Source: Kalmusia sp. IMI 367209
Lineage: Eukaryota > Ascomycota > Dothideomycetes > Pleosporales > Didymosphaeriaceae
Reading direction: 5' to 3'
Assembly (NCBI GenBank): GCA_027946365.1
Contig: JAPEUQ010000003.1
Coordinates: 62,001 to 126,000, forward strand
DNA length: 64,000 nucleotides
This document shows positions 43,289-54,676 of this stretch, in pieces (position 1 is the stretch's first letter; the number at the start of each line of letters is the position of its first letter). The translations under genes were made by a program, and so were the position numbers. Below the pieces are notes generated by a model. It searched no databases, was not told the origin of the DNA, and saw only the letters and a list, made by a program, of their open reading frames with translations.

Positions 43289-43719
43289 GGCGGGCGCAAT
43301 GGGCGTGAAGGTGCAGGCGGAGCTCTCTCGAGGTTGAAGTTGGGTCAGGACGCTAGCTCGCGCAGACGCTTGGCGGGCGCATCACCGCTTGAGCATTTGT
43401 CTCACCTAGCAAACGCCGCTTCTGGGGACTGCTTGCTCGGTTTCGTCCGGCCAGAGACTGTTTGCCGCTTCGAGCCTGGATACACACAGGTGCGGGTCTG
43501 TTCTCTCATACGTGGCCCTGCAAGCGGGGGGCTCCTTCACCGTCTTGGTGCGTGACTGCCGCCTAGAGACGGACAGCACGCCCGCACTGCACCTCCACCC
43601 AACTCCTCTCGCCCCGCGCCTGACATACCTTTTCTTATCCTCGATCAACCGTCTCTGGCGTCGGCTGCTTCAGCTCATCGCACCATATTCCTCAGCACAG
43701 CTCGTCCCCAGCGACCGCC
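43289..43719. other. divergent promoter NDUFA11 / UBP2
   Basis: About 430 bp, GC-rich, between two divergent starts, so it must serve both genes. No TATA-like element or gene is evident. Confidence 0.5.
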
Positions 43720-46700
43720 ATGGGCAGTCCAGGTCAGTCGTGCGGGCGCTCCGCATCCAGTGCACTCTCTGCACACACGCAGGCAACTGACATTCGCTCT
43801 GTGCAGGCAAAACGGCGCCCCTGCTGCTGCAGAATCTTCTCACATACGACGCGCGCCACGAGAAAGCGGCAGGACGGAATCTGCTCACTTCCCCGCCGCC
43901 ACAGCACAACCCCAAGGACACGCCGAGGCAATCCGTATCGAGTCGAAACTGCCGCCATGAGCTTCAATTGAAAGAGGAGCAGAGTGCCCCGCCGCAGAAA
44001 GGCGTAGATCCGGACCACACCACCATATACAAGATCGCCACTTACTGCCAAAAGTGCCGCTGGCACTTTGACATCGTGGTTGACTTTCGCGACGATGGGC
44101 CCCAAAACAGCCCATGCAAGAAGGCCAACAGCGACTATCCCCTCCACCATTTTCTTTTCAAAGGCGAAGAGGACGAGCATAGGCTCGACAGTCTTGGAGG
44201 TCAGAACAAACCGCGAACATGCAATTTCTCCTGCTCGGCACCGAAATGCCCGGTCGTTCTACGTATCCGCATATCACCGCCGCGCTTTACCGACCTCGAC
44301 ATTCATCTGTTGACGGATAAAGGGAACTTGCGGAGGCGATGGGAGCGTTCCAAGGAGCTTAACGGGAACCGCGCAGATACCGACATGGCACGGCCTATCG
44401 ACGCTCCCGACTTTCTGAATACCTATCTCCACGACAGTCTGAACCCGAAATTGGGCAAGAGGAGGATACCACTTCTTAACCGAAAATTTCTCAAGACATT
44501 TGGTGTAGACTGCGATGACATTCTTATAAAGCTGGGGTTCTCAAGATCGGTGGAAGTAGAGGAGGACGGCAGTAGCGCCGAGGTCTGGTACCTGCCCCAG
44601 CCGTCCCCATCTCAAGATCCCTTGGAAAGCCTTGAGCCCACCAGCCGGAACATCGTCGAGGATGCGCGGTACGAACTGAACGCTATCATCCTGCAATACT
44701 CGGAGATAGAGCGCTCCAGTGCTCGGCGCAATCCCATGATCCTTATGCCTGCGCGTAGTTATATCGAGCTGGCACTGGGTTGCGACGACTACGAACTTAG
44801 GGTAGGCGGTAGTCGGGAGACCCGTAGTTCGACTCACGAAGAAGACCATCCGTATTATGCTGGTCTTGGTTCATTGGCAGACTTCGCAGATCCCCTGTTG
44901 CTGTTCGCATTTAATCGTCAAGTCGAGGTGGACCCGCAGAATACTCCATACTATTTTGAATGCTTGCAGGATCTCGCCGTAGGACGGAAAAGCGATGCAC
45001 TGCAGAGCGACGTTGCAATTCTTGCCTCTCAAGGACTTTTCACCCGAGAGGAAGTCTTATCGGCCTACCGTGTTCTTGGTATAGATCCCGCTCACGCCCA
45101 TGCTCTTAGTGATGAGATCATCACCAATCAGTTCAGGTCGCGATTATCAGATATTGGCCCCAACCAGGTTGAAGAGTCTCGCAAAGCCCTTCGCGTCATT
45201 GGTAATGCTCGTAATAGCGAAGGCATTAAGCGAGAAGCTTCCAGCTCAATCGAAACGTATGAGCAGGCACTCGCGTGGCTAGATCTGGAGGATAATGAGA
45301 CTTCCACCGATGATTTTGTCATCTCCATGGTTGCTCTAAAAGCGAACGACGACCCGCTCAACAACGAGACTGCAAGGAAAGCGGTCAAACTAATAGCAGA
45401 TCACCGTCGAAGCCAGCGATTATGGTCTTGGTTGGAAACAGGCAATATGGAAGTAGCTGAGATGGACAATGCGGAAGCCTATGCTACCCTAAACATCACT
45501 GACAGGTCATCGAAATTAGACCTAGGCATTTTGCAGTCGCACGTTGCTTCGATGATAGAATCAGACCCGGGAAACGCAGACAGGCTACGCATTGCCCATG
45601 AAAAGGTTCGGCAAGATCAAGAGAGCACTTTTGGGAAATCCTGGGATGATTCAATACGTCCGACAGTCAATTATCCGCTGGAGACGTGGCCTGTAGGTTG
45701 TTGTAATATCGGCAACACTTGTTATCTGAACAGTGTGTTGCAATTTCTCTTCACGATCAAGCCTTTGCGCGACATGGTGATTTATTGCAGTGAGCACTTG
45801 CAGGACCTTTCATCAGAGGCTCTGGAGCCGAAGCGCGTGGGACGTACCGCTGTCTCTCGTGCTAGGGCAGAGACCGGACAACAATGTGAGTGAGCAAGTA
45901 TTATACTCTTGTCAAGTGCTGACCTACGATAGTCGTTCGAGAACTACAGAGCCTCTTTCAGCATATGATCAATGCACCCTCGCACAATATTCGGCCAGAA
46001 CGGTCGCTTGCTGCTTTGGCACTTACAAGGGGCGAGAGCACAGATATCTCAGTCGACGCTAACAACAATGGAAACTCTACAACTGCTGTTTCTGGCCTAG
46101 GTATGATTGGCGACTTGCCAGTCAGCGGCCCGATGCTTCCTCCAGGCTTCCAGACATCGAGACCTCCAACCCCGGCTGATTCTGTCATGGGTGACCACAA
46201 TGATGCCGCAGGTGATGCTGATAGTATGAAAGCTATGGACTTGACGGCAGCCACTGATGAACCAAACGTCACTACTACCACTCGTCCCGAACCCCGTCGC
46301 GGCCCCCTCCGGTTCCCCCAGGCCACAAGCTTCAGCTGACATTGGTCTTAAGAAGCTCGAAGATGTCGCTCAGCAACAGGACGCCGCCGAGATTCTGAAT
46401 AATGTATTCGACTTGTTATCCTGCGCCTTTAAGGGAGAGTCGACCCTACGAGATGGTGAACAGCAAGATTTTATCAAGAGGTTATTCTTTTCCGATGTCA
46501 CGACAGTGCGTAAGACCAAGGACAAAGACATTCCCAAGACCGATCTTCAAGATAATGTCCTTGTTTCAACCAAGGGCAGAGACCGAGCATTGTGCGCTGC
46601 CTTGGACGATGAATTTGGCCTCACCGAGCTTGAGGACGGTGTTACCAAGTACGAATATTTCGAGGAAGCTGCCCCGATTCAAATCATCAATGTCCGACGA

Positions 46701-47519
46701 CTACAATTCGAGAACGGTCAACCTCGGAAAGATGAGTCGCATCTTGCACTAGACAAGATTATGTACCTGGACCGATATCTCAAGAAGACGAAATCGCTTT
46801 CAGAAGACCAGCTGCAAGACTTGCGCCATCAGCAATGGCAACTACAGTCCGAATTACGATCTCTCGAGTGTCGTAAAAGGCTGCTAAAGGAAACTGACTT
46901 TAAGAACGTTGATCTCCCAGGTGTTCTCGACGAAACTGCATGCCTGGTCAAGAGCCTTGACGCGCAGTTGCCAGAATTCAAATCTGCACCTCCACAAACC
47001 GACTTGGAGATAGGTGACATCAATTCGTTCCCTCGAGAAGAAGTTTCAAATCATCTCAATCAGCGCGCTGATGAACTCCGCCCGGAGTTGACTGAAATCC
47101 ATGCTCGGATGGACAATTTAGAAAGCCAGATTGATTCTGTGTTTGAGAACTGCAAGGACCACCCTTATCGACTCCACGCTATCTTCATGCATGCTGGATC
47201 GCATCGTGGAGGCCATTACTGGATCTATATCTACGATTTCCAGAACGACATTTGGCGCAAATACAACGACGAGACGGTCACGGAGGAGTCGGAAGAGATG
47301 ATTCTCAAGAGAATACAGCAGGATCGTCCGCCTACGAGTACTGGCATTGTGTACGTTCGCGAAGATGTCACCGAGTACACCGAAGCTGTATGCCGCCGAC
47401 CCCAAGTGAACAGTCCACAAAACCAGCACGGTGATGTCGAAATGACAGATGCACAGTCAATAGTGAACATGGATATTGACTACAAGAATTTGGAGATTAT
47501 TCATGGAGTTGAGCAGTAA
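43720..47519 (+). CDS. UBP2: Ubp2-type ubiquitin carboxyl-terminal hydrolase, one apparent frame shift
   Basis: Exons 43720-43732, 43807-45885 and 45933-47519, about 1225 codons after one correction. Ubp2-like enzymes trim Lys63-linked ubiquitin chains, in yeast acting against the Rsp5 ligase. The tiny first exon (MGSP plus one base) joins to KTAPLLLQNLLTYDARH. A Cys/His-containing N-terminal region (YCQKCRWHFDIVVDF) and a long helical middle precede the catalytic core. The Cys box is WPVGCCNIGNTCYLNSVLQFLFTI and the His box is HAGSHRGGHYWIYIYDF. Between them QQQDAAEILNNVFDLL is the conserved QQDAxE block. A coiled-coil insert (about codons 955-1050) separates the two halves of the core, as in Ubp2. 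In a C-rich stretch at about 46310-46330 the frame changes by net +1: upstream reading stops at 46339, downstream reading resumes with ADIGLKKLEDV. Local conservation is low, so the exact base is uncertain. Confidence 0.87.
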
Positions 47520-47635
47520 GAGTCGCGGCGGCTTTCAGTGCATTGTGGCCTGAATTGCCACAGGCTACAAAATACAAACGACGATTCTACGATCAGCACT
47601 ATAGACACTGTGCTAATTGTTTTTTTTGTTTTAGG

Positions 47636-47958
47636 CTTAGCCGCCGCGATTCTGCCTGTTCTGCTCCCTCGTTGTCCCTTGAGTCTTCTCACAGAGCATC
47701 TCCATCTCCTAGTCACTCCACGGTTTTCGCCAGTCCCTTGGCTGAATCAATCGAGGAAGTGGATCTCGGTAATGAAGCTAACATGATTCCCTTCACATAT
47801 TCGGGTAAGAGAGCATCTCGAGATTTCACGCCTCCTGTGCCGGCTTCGGCGGACAAGAAAAGTAAGGTTTTGGACAAGACGGACCAATACGATAAAGAGG
47901 CCATAAAAACGTTTCTCGATACTCACAGCGTGGTGAGTGCCCCAACGCCTCCTCCTTA
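47636..47958 (+). CDS. coding-like segment of unknown identity (possible exon or small gene)
   Basis: Directly after a TTTTTTTTGTTTTAG run that looks like a splice acceptor, an open frame encodes a Ser/Pro-rich stretch and then an ordinary hydrophilic segment (blocks ESIEEVDLGNEANMIPF, YSGKRASRDFTPPVP and DKTDQYDKEAIKTFLDTH). The composition looks like protein rather than chance, but I find no matching upstream exon with a start codon, and UBP2 has a clear stop at 47519. It could be a second, small gene with an undetected first exon, or an alternative 3' exon of UBP2. I do not recognise the protein. Confidence 0.3.
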
Positions 47959-47976
47959 GTCTGGGAAAGGAGGTGT

Positions 47977-47989
47977 GGGGGGGGGGGGG
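47977..47989 (+). repeat. G13 homopolymer
   Basis: Thirteen consecutive G. Such runs are unusual in this window and hard to sequence; the true length is uncertain. Confidence 0.9.
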
Positions 47990-48254
47990 CATGTTATCCC
48001 CGGTGACTATCAGCTGGATACTCGGAAGCATCGAGGTTTGCTCTGAGCCCTTGCCCTGGCTTACCCTACCCCACTGGAATCCTCACATTCACTGTATCGA
48101 CTCCCTTTCATGTCTTCATGGTATGCATAGCGGCATTGGCATTTCATGTGCATTATTACAATGATTCGTTTTCTTGCTCGATAGACATTGGTATGGATTG
48201 CGTTATTGCATGACGGAATGGAAATGAAAAAGGATTCTGACGGTGTGTTTACGG

Positions 48255-48277
48255 CACTGCACTGCACTGCACTGCAC
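48255..48277 (+). repeat. (CACTG)n short tandem repeat
   Basis: About four and a half units of CACTG/CTGCA in intergenic DNA. Confidence 0.9.
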
Positions 48278-49602
48278 AGAGGATTGTACGCCTATTCATT
48301 TCGATGGCGCCCTGTAGATACCCCTTTTTCGGAATTTCGGAATAGAGACCGGGTTGTAGCATTGGCGGCTCGACCTAATCAATGAACATTATTTACAGCA
48401 ATCCTGCGTTCAAGGACATGTGAATTCACGACACGTTTTTTTTGTGTGAGCAGCTACCCACCATCTTCTTCAGCAGTACATGTTCCATGTAGCTTCTCTG
48501 CACTGGATCTCCCCTCTCAAGTTGTGCTAGTGTCTCGACACTGTGAATCTCGAAACAAGGAGTCATGCTGAGTAGGTGGCTTCAGCTCAGTATGACTTCA
48601 CCTACAACTGGGTTCTCTTGGTATTACTCATGGTACTGACACGTCATGGATCATGAGAATCGGCAGCAAATGTCAATTGGGTGGTGGCGCCAGTCCCTGT
48701 AATGTGTGTACACCATCGAGAGCAGCGTACAAGACTTTGCTCTTCACAAAGAAAAACATGAACCCTCATGAACCATGGGTTGGAGGTGAACGGATCCACG
48801 CCGGGCCGGGGCGGAGACTTTGAAAGATTGCAAGGCTGTCGTCAGGGATCCGGGTGAACCGGCAGATCATCTCCACACTTGCGGCTAGCACGTGTGCGGG
48901 CAAAGTCCAGGTAGTTGTGCAAGTTACGGGCCAGGTCTAGTTCTTCGACATATCACGGTTTGTGACTTGCGACACTGTGAAAAAGCGCCCTGGGCCCTGC
49001 TTTCGGTGCCACGACGTCCAAGCTCGACGCCGCTTGCCGATATGTCAGTGTCATTGTGTTCGTGCACGAGAGCACAATGCGCTCGGAGGAGAAGATGGCC
49101 AATATGCACGAAGCGCGTTGCCGGAAGCGGCAAAGGACGAGGGTTGAGGTGTTCGCTGGGTGGTGCTACTGGCTGCATCATGACGATCTTTTGGTGTTGA
49201 CCGCTGCCAAGGCCACGACCAACAGGCTCGGCAGGAAACAATGACATCACCGGGTGCTTGTATGGCCTGTTCGGCGACAACAAAAGGCCCTGTTAGGCGC
49301 GCCTTCCTATCTGGCCTTTATGTTTCAGCTTCAGAGGCCCTTTTCGGTCCGTGTTCTCTTTAACTAGCGAAGTGATCTGCCCGCCTAATCTCGCTGCGGA
49401 GTCAGGCATCGTCTGCGTGATTGCTCCGCCTCGGGCCTCTCCTTTTGCCCTTTTGCGCTGCAGACGTCCGTTTCCACGTCATTCCCGAGCCTCTTCGCAA
49501 CGCTTTAGGTGGCTTGCTGTCCACTGAGCGCCGCACACTCGACTCCACCGTAGCCCACACTCTCCGAAAGCTGCTTCCCGCCAGTCCCAGCACCAGCTCG
49601 CC

Positions 49603-52574
49603 ATGGCGTCCCAGCGGCCCATTACACCCTCGGGAGGCTACAACTCCATACCCACGCCCAGCGACCCCACGCACCTGAGCAGAGGATACGGCGCCAATCC
49701 GCACCTGGGCGTCGACGGCAATGACTTTGCGACCACACCCGCGAATCCCATAGAGTCGTCTCCGCTGTCGCAATCCCTCAACCGCCACGAAAGCTTGGGC
49801 AGCAGGTTCGAGGAGAACTTCGATGCGCGAACACGCGGCTCGTCTGTCATTGGGGACGGCGACCGCGATATTCCTGCGCGATCCCACTCGCGAGCATCGA
49901 CACTCGGCAATGGAGCAGCGAGCGCCACGCCCTCGCGCAGTGGCACTTTGAAGAAGCGAGCCTCAGTGAAGAGGAGTGGCAGTCTCAAGCGTAGCGGCAG
50001 CAGACGAAGCGTGCGCGCAGGGAGCATCAAGGGCGTGAATTTCGAGGACGAGGACGGCGGTGCTGCTAAGCACAACAGCGTTTTTTATACCCCCGTCCCG
50101 ACCTCGGGGTCACCCACCGAGATCCTTGCCAATCGCTTCCAAGGTATGCTTGCCGCGCTAACTGTACACCAACCAGCCGTTCACTGACATTTTGATAGCT
50201 TGGCGCAAGCTGCTCAAGGACCTGATTTCATATTTCCGCGAAGTTGGCGCATCTTACGAGCACCGCTCCAAAGCCCTGCTCAAGGTCTCCAACGTCATCA
50301 ACAACACCAATGCCCCGGCATTGTTCCTTTCCGAAGGTGGCCTGAACGATGCGAATCGAATACTGCGCGATTACCACAAGCAAGCCACAACCGAGTCGAA
50401 CAAGGCCAAGGACATTGAGACTGAGGTCGTTAACCAGCTTTCGGGTCTTCGAGCCGACTTGGGCCAGAAAATCAAGGAAATCAAGTCCCTCAGTGGTGAC
50501 TTCAAGAACTCTGTGGATAAAGAGAAAGAGAATACTCGCAAGGCCGTGGCTGCCCTGGAGGAGTCTCTGGCTCTGATCGACTCAGATCCAGCTGCCGTTG
50601 CTGGTAAGGGTGATCCATTCGTGGTCCGCTTAGGTGTGGAGCGACAAGTCGAACGTCAGATTGACGAAGAAAATTACTTGCACCGCGCATACCTCAATCT
50701 CGAAAATTCCGGGCGCGAGCTAGAATCGATTGTAGTTGGTGAGATTCAAAAGGCCTACAATGCGCTCGCAAGCATCATGAAGCGCGAAGCCGACGAGAAC
50801 TACTCGACCATCGAAAGACTGCGAAGTGGTCCGGTTGGCATGCCCAGAGACCTCGAGTGGAATCAGTTCGTTACCAATGACCCGCATTTTGTCAACCCGC
50901 ATCTCCCTCTAAGAAGGCTAGAGGGTAAGTAGGACTTACAGGGCAATCACGTGAGGCTAACGACCTTCTAGATATCGAATACCCTGGGAAGCATCACCCC
51001 GCTGCCGCAGAAGTAAGGGCAGGCATGTTAGAGCGCAAATCAAAGTACCTCAAGAGCTATACGCCAGGATGGTCAGTAGGCGCTAGTCCGAAGTCATGTT
51101 ATAAAGCTAATCTTTGGTAGGTACGTGCTATCGCCTACGCACTTGCACGAGTTCAAGAGTGCGGATCGCATTTACACCCAGCCACCGGTCATGTCCTTGC
51201 TATTATCTGATCAGAAGCTGGGGAGTCATTCTCAACCTGGTAGCAGCTCTCACAAATTTGGTGAGCTAAGCTCCTTCCACTACTTTATTTCGAGCTAAGA
51301 TGTTGTAGTCATCAAAGGTCGACAGACTGGATCAATGCACAGAGGGCACACCTGGGTCTTCAGGTACGTATGCTAATCCATTTTAATATTGCTACTAACA
51401 TAGGGACAGGGCAGAAACCTACGATACCATGCTGGCTTGGTACGATGATATCAACAGTCTGATCGACAAGACCGGGGATGAACGCAATGCTTTCGTGACC
51501 CGACATAAACGCAGTATGAGCAGAGGCAGCGCCCGCTCTATCAGCTCAGATGGAGGCCTAGAAGAAGATGAGGCAGATCGCGTTCCCTTCTCCGCCAACC
51601 AGTCAGTGACGAACCAACCCGTCGCACAGGAGTCCGAGCTTCCGTCTCGACCGAGTCCAGGTGGGCGATTCCCAAGTGATCTCCAGGTCGACCGAAGCTT
51701 ACAGGCACGTGGGCCTTCCAGTGGCAGCTCATCGGAGGTCGGTCTTGATTTAGCGACTGCAGCCGGAGGCCTCCAAACAGCACATGCTAGCTATCCAAAC
51801 GCATACGACGACCGCACCCCTATGGACGCTGCGTACGGTCCTGGCAACCCCTACGAGTACCACCCGGAGCGGCCGCCCCCGCAGGTACAGCAGCAGACCT
51901 CGTACTATGCGAACAACGCACCAGCTACACCTGGTCAAAATTACCTCAACAACGCTCCGGCGTATCCTGACCAGACCACAGCTCAGCCTGCGACCGTACC
52001 ATTCCAAGCCTATCAACCTGCCGCCCCAGCGCAACTACCTCCTCCACCGGCCCAGCAAGAGCATCTACAGCAATATCCAACTCTTATTCAGGGCCAGCGC
52101 CATGTGAGTAACTACGGCGAATGGATGGCCCCCGCAGCCGGTGGTGCGGCCGCAGGAGCCCTAGGCGCCGAAGCCCTTCACCGCCACCAACAGAAGCAAG
52201 AACAACAGCACGAAGAGGATCAAATCAACGCTGCTCTCGCCACTCCTACCCAGCCCGCAGCTGGATCCAATCCCTACAGCCAGACCAACACGATTCACTC
52301 TGCCTCTCAAGCCATCTCCCAGCACGAGAACGCCGGCCTCGTCGCGCCCGTCCCCGCCCCATTGCCTGCCGATCTGACTTTCGAGAATGAGATCGATAGT
52401 CTCGCTACTACGCCATCAGTTGCACGTGAGCCTTTTTTAGGCGCAGCGGGGACGGATGGTAAGATGGGAAACGGGGAGCCGGTGCTCAACCCGGGAGTCA
52501 GGAGGCAGAATACCGATTTCAGTGTAAGCGATCTCCACGTGCCGGGAGAATATCCGAAAGTGAGGAAAGTGTAA
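49603..52574 (+). CDS. SLM1: Slm1/Slm2-type PI(4,5)P2-binding TORC2 effector (F-BAR-like + PH)
   Basis: Six exons, 49603-50143, 50199-50924, 50972-51071, 51121-51260, 51309-51363 and 51410-52574; phases join to 908 codons. Slm proteins bind PI(4,5)P2 at the plasma membrane (eisosomes) and deliver Ypk kinases to TORC2. After a disordered Ser/Arg-rich N-terminus (KRASVKRSGSLKRSGSRRS), the F-BAR-like helical region begins with AWRKLLKDLISYFREVGASYEHR and has KVSNVINNTNAP. A PH domain follows (ERKSKYLKSYTPGWYVLSPTHLHEF... through HTWVFRAETYDTMLAWYDDI), split by the four short introns. The C-terminal about 350 residues are disordered and Pro/Gln/Ala-rich with PPPAQQEHLQQ. The tail ends DLHVPGEYPKVRKV, a short conserved end in filamentous-fungal homologs that could be a docking motif such as a calcineurin or Ypk site; that role is inference. 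No frame break. It is convergent with the F-box gene. Confidence 0.92.
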
Positions 52575-52882
52575 GTTGAATTCATAAGGGGCTATAAATC
52601 GGAGGAAAGTCACGAGCTCCTCATGGGATAGTCAGCGCGGTTCGATAGGGCGGGATTGTCTGATTTAGCGCCGGGTATGATAGCTTGGAATATGTGGAAT
52701 GGTCTGAATTTTGGCATAGGAAAGGTTTGATATGATACGATACGAATTCGCGATATACGGTAGACACGGGAAATTGCTTTGCGCCTATAGCTCGGTCCAA
52801 TCAAGTTCAATTCACAATTCTATGTTTTCGTTCTGCATTTCCTTTAAAGAGGCAGCAGGCCGGCGATCTTTGAAGTTTTCAG
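52575..52882. other. convergent 3' spacer SLM1 / F-box gene
   Basis: About 310 bp between two convergent genes; it holds both 3' untranslated regions. Nothing else is seen. Confidence 0.5.
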
Positions 52883-54676
52883 TTAGGATACGTGTGTATA
52901 CTTGTCGAGCTTCTCCACAATCCCTCCAACATCCATCCATATCCTCTTCCTGTTCTTCAGTCCTTTCAGATCCGCCCAGTTCTTGGTGATCTCCGCATAT
53001 AGTTTATACCAATTCGTATTCGCAACCGGCAACCCCGTCACCATCTTCCTCAACGCATCTGCGCGTCCTGCCTCCAGAAACCCTTGTCGCTTGGAGAGTA
53101 TCCCCTTCACTTCAACCTCCCACTCGTCAATTATCTTGGGGTATTCTTCCTTGATGATGTTGCGTGTGTCATTCAACCGAGTCTGTATCTCGCTCTCTTG
53201 ATTCTCATGCTCCATGACGGCGTCGTGCGTGACTGTCGCCCAAATATACGGCTCGTCGTCGCTCCAGACTTCCCAGAGATAGGGCATCTCCGCTAGTAGT
53301 AGATCTCGCCACAGCAAGACGGGCAGCTGGCGGAATGTGCGCGATGCGAGTCTCAGATTTGCAATGTCGCGCGAAGATAGATACGATAGAGTCTGGAGGC
53401 GTAGCTCAAGAGGCAGACTGTTGAATAAGTCTCCCTCTCCGCGATAAGGCGGCACATCGAACGCTCCGGTCTGCGGATCAAATTCCGTATCGTGTTGGAT
53501 TGCGTCACGCAGGATGGGTGTAAGGCGCGGAATGAAGAGCGGGTTTGCGGCGAGGTACTCGCAACCAGCGTCATGGCTCCACCATTGCTGAGAGCTGTTT
53601 CGCACGTTTTCGTCGCTGGAAACATTGATGACGATATCATAGTCGCCTTCGGCGAAGCAGTACATCCCTAGTGCTTCGAAGTTGATATAGCCGAAGCGTT
53701 GGCGGGACAGGCGGGTGAAGATGTCAAAGCAGGTAGGGTGGAAAGGGATGGCGGTGTAGTTATCACCGCCGGTCTATGGTGGTGGGTGAGCTTAGCATGG
53801 CGAATACGGGGTACGCGAAGGCTTTCTTACCACCCATAACATGCTGTCTACGATTGGGGCGCCGACGGAATGGCGGGCTGGAGTGATGATTTCGCCGCCG
53901 CAGTCTCGGGAACGCACGTGACCACATAGGCCAGAGAGACAGTAGCGGCTTCCGCGTTCGAAGTCGAGATCATCGTCCTCGTCTTCCATGGCGCCCTCGT
54001 GGTGCGCTCTGCTAAGGATACACTGCGCTGTAGTACAGTTGAGCATTTCCTCTGCGGTAATGACTGCACCGTCGTAGCCGGTTCCCCGGAAGCAGTTGTG
54101 CTCTGGCGGGGGTTCTTTTGTCAGGGATACTAGATAATTAGTAAAGGCATCTCGAGTCGGGACGAAGGATATGTTGGTACTTTTGAGCTTTGCGTACATG
54201 TCGTCTTCTCCTTCAGCATCCGGGTCAGAATCGATGTCCATCGGATCGCCGTCTTCAGTATCGTCATCCGATTCGAGCTTGAACATTTCCTCACTTTCCG
54301 AGTCTTCGGGTAGGTAGTCCTTATCTCCTTCTCCGTCCAGCCATGATTCCGCATGCGCCGCATCATTGAATACATCTCCTTCAGAGCCCTTCTCATCTCC
54401 ACCACAGCTTTGAATCGCATCGTTGATAAGACCTTCCGTATCGCCGCCCTTCTCACTAGCTGCATCTTCATCATCCTTTTTCTCATCCGCACTTTCACAT
54501 CCACCACCATCATCCATACAACTGTCTGGATATCTCCCTTTTCCGAGTTGACATCCCACTTCCTTGGCGTCGCCTGTGTTTCTCCAACCCATCCACCCTG
54601 GCTCGGATGCCAATCGCCTGCGACCAATGTTGAAAGTGACGCCGCAGAGGCGACAGGAAACTTCTGAATATCCCAT
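52883..54676 (-). CDS. F-box protein with N-terminal Cys-pair and acidic region
   Basis: Two exons, 53831-54676 and 52883-53773, with a 57 bp intron, give 578 codons. The N-terminus MGYSEVSCRLCGVTFNIGRRR has a CxxC pair that may bind zinc together with later Cys/His. Residues about 50-180 are strongly acidic with many Asp/Glu/Ser. A Cys-rich stretch follows (CFRGTGYDG, CTTAQCI, YCLSGLCGHVRSRDCGG). After the intron comes FHPTCFDIFTRLSRQR, a pattern found in a fungal-specific family of F-box proteins. The F-box is LFNSLPLELRLQTLSYLSSRDIANLRLASRTFRQLP near residue 430. F-box proteins recruit substrates to SCF ubiquitin ligases; the substrate is unknown. The C-terminus is helical and Lys/Glu-rich. 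No frame break. It is convergent with SLM1. Confidence 0.85.

Larger units (their letters stand above)
47959..49602. other. 1.6 kb intergenic, homopolymer and pentanucleotide repeats
   Basis: No gene supported. It contains a run of 13 G at 47977-47989 and a (CACTG)n tract at 48255-48277. Several open frames at 48890-49290 overlap each other on both strands without family features. The final 200 bp are the probable SLM1 leader and promoter. Confidence 0.5.
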
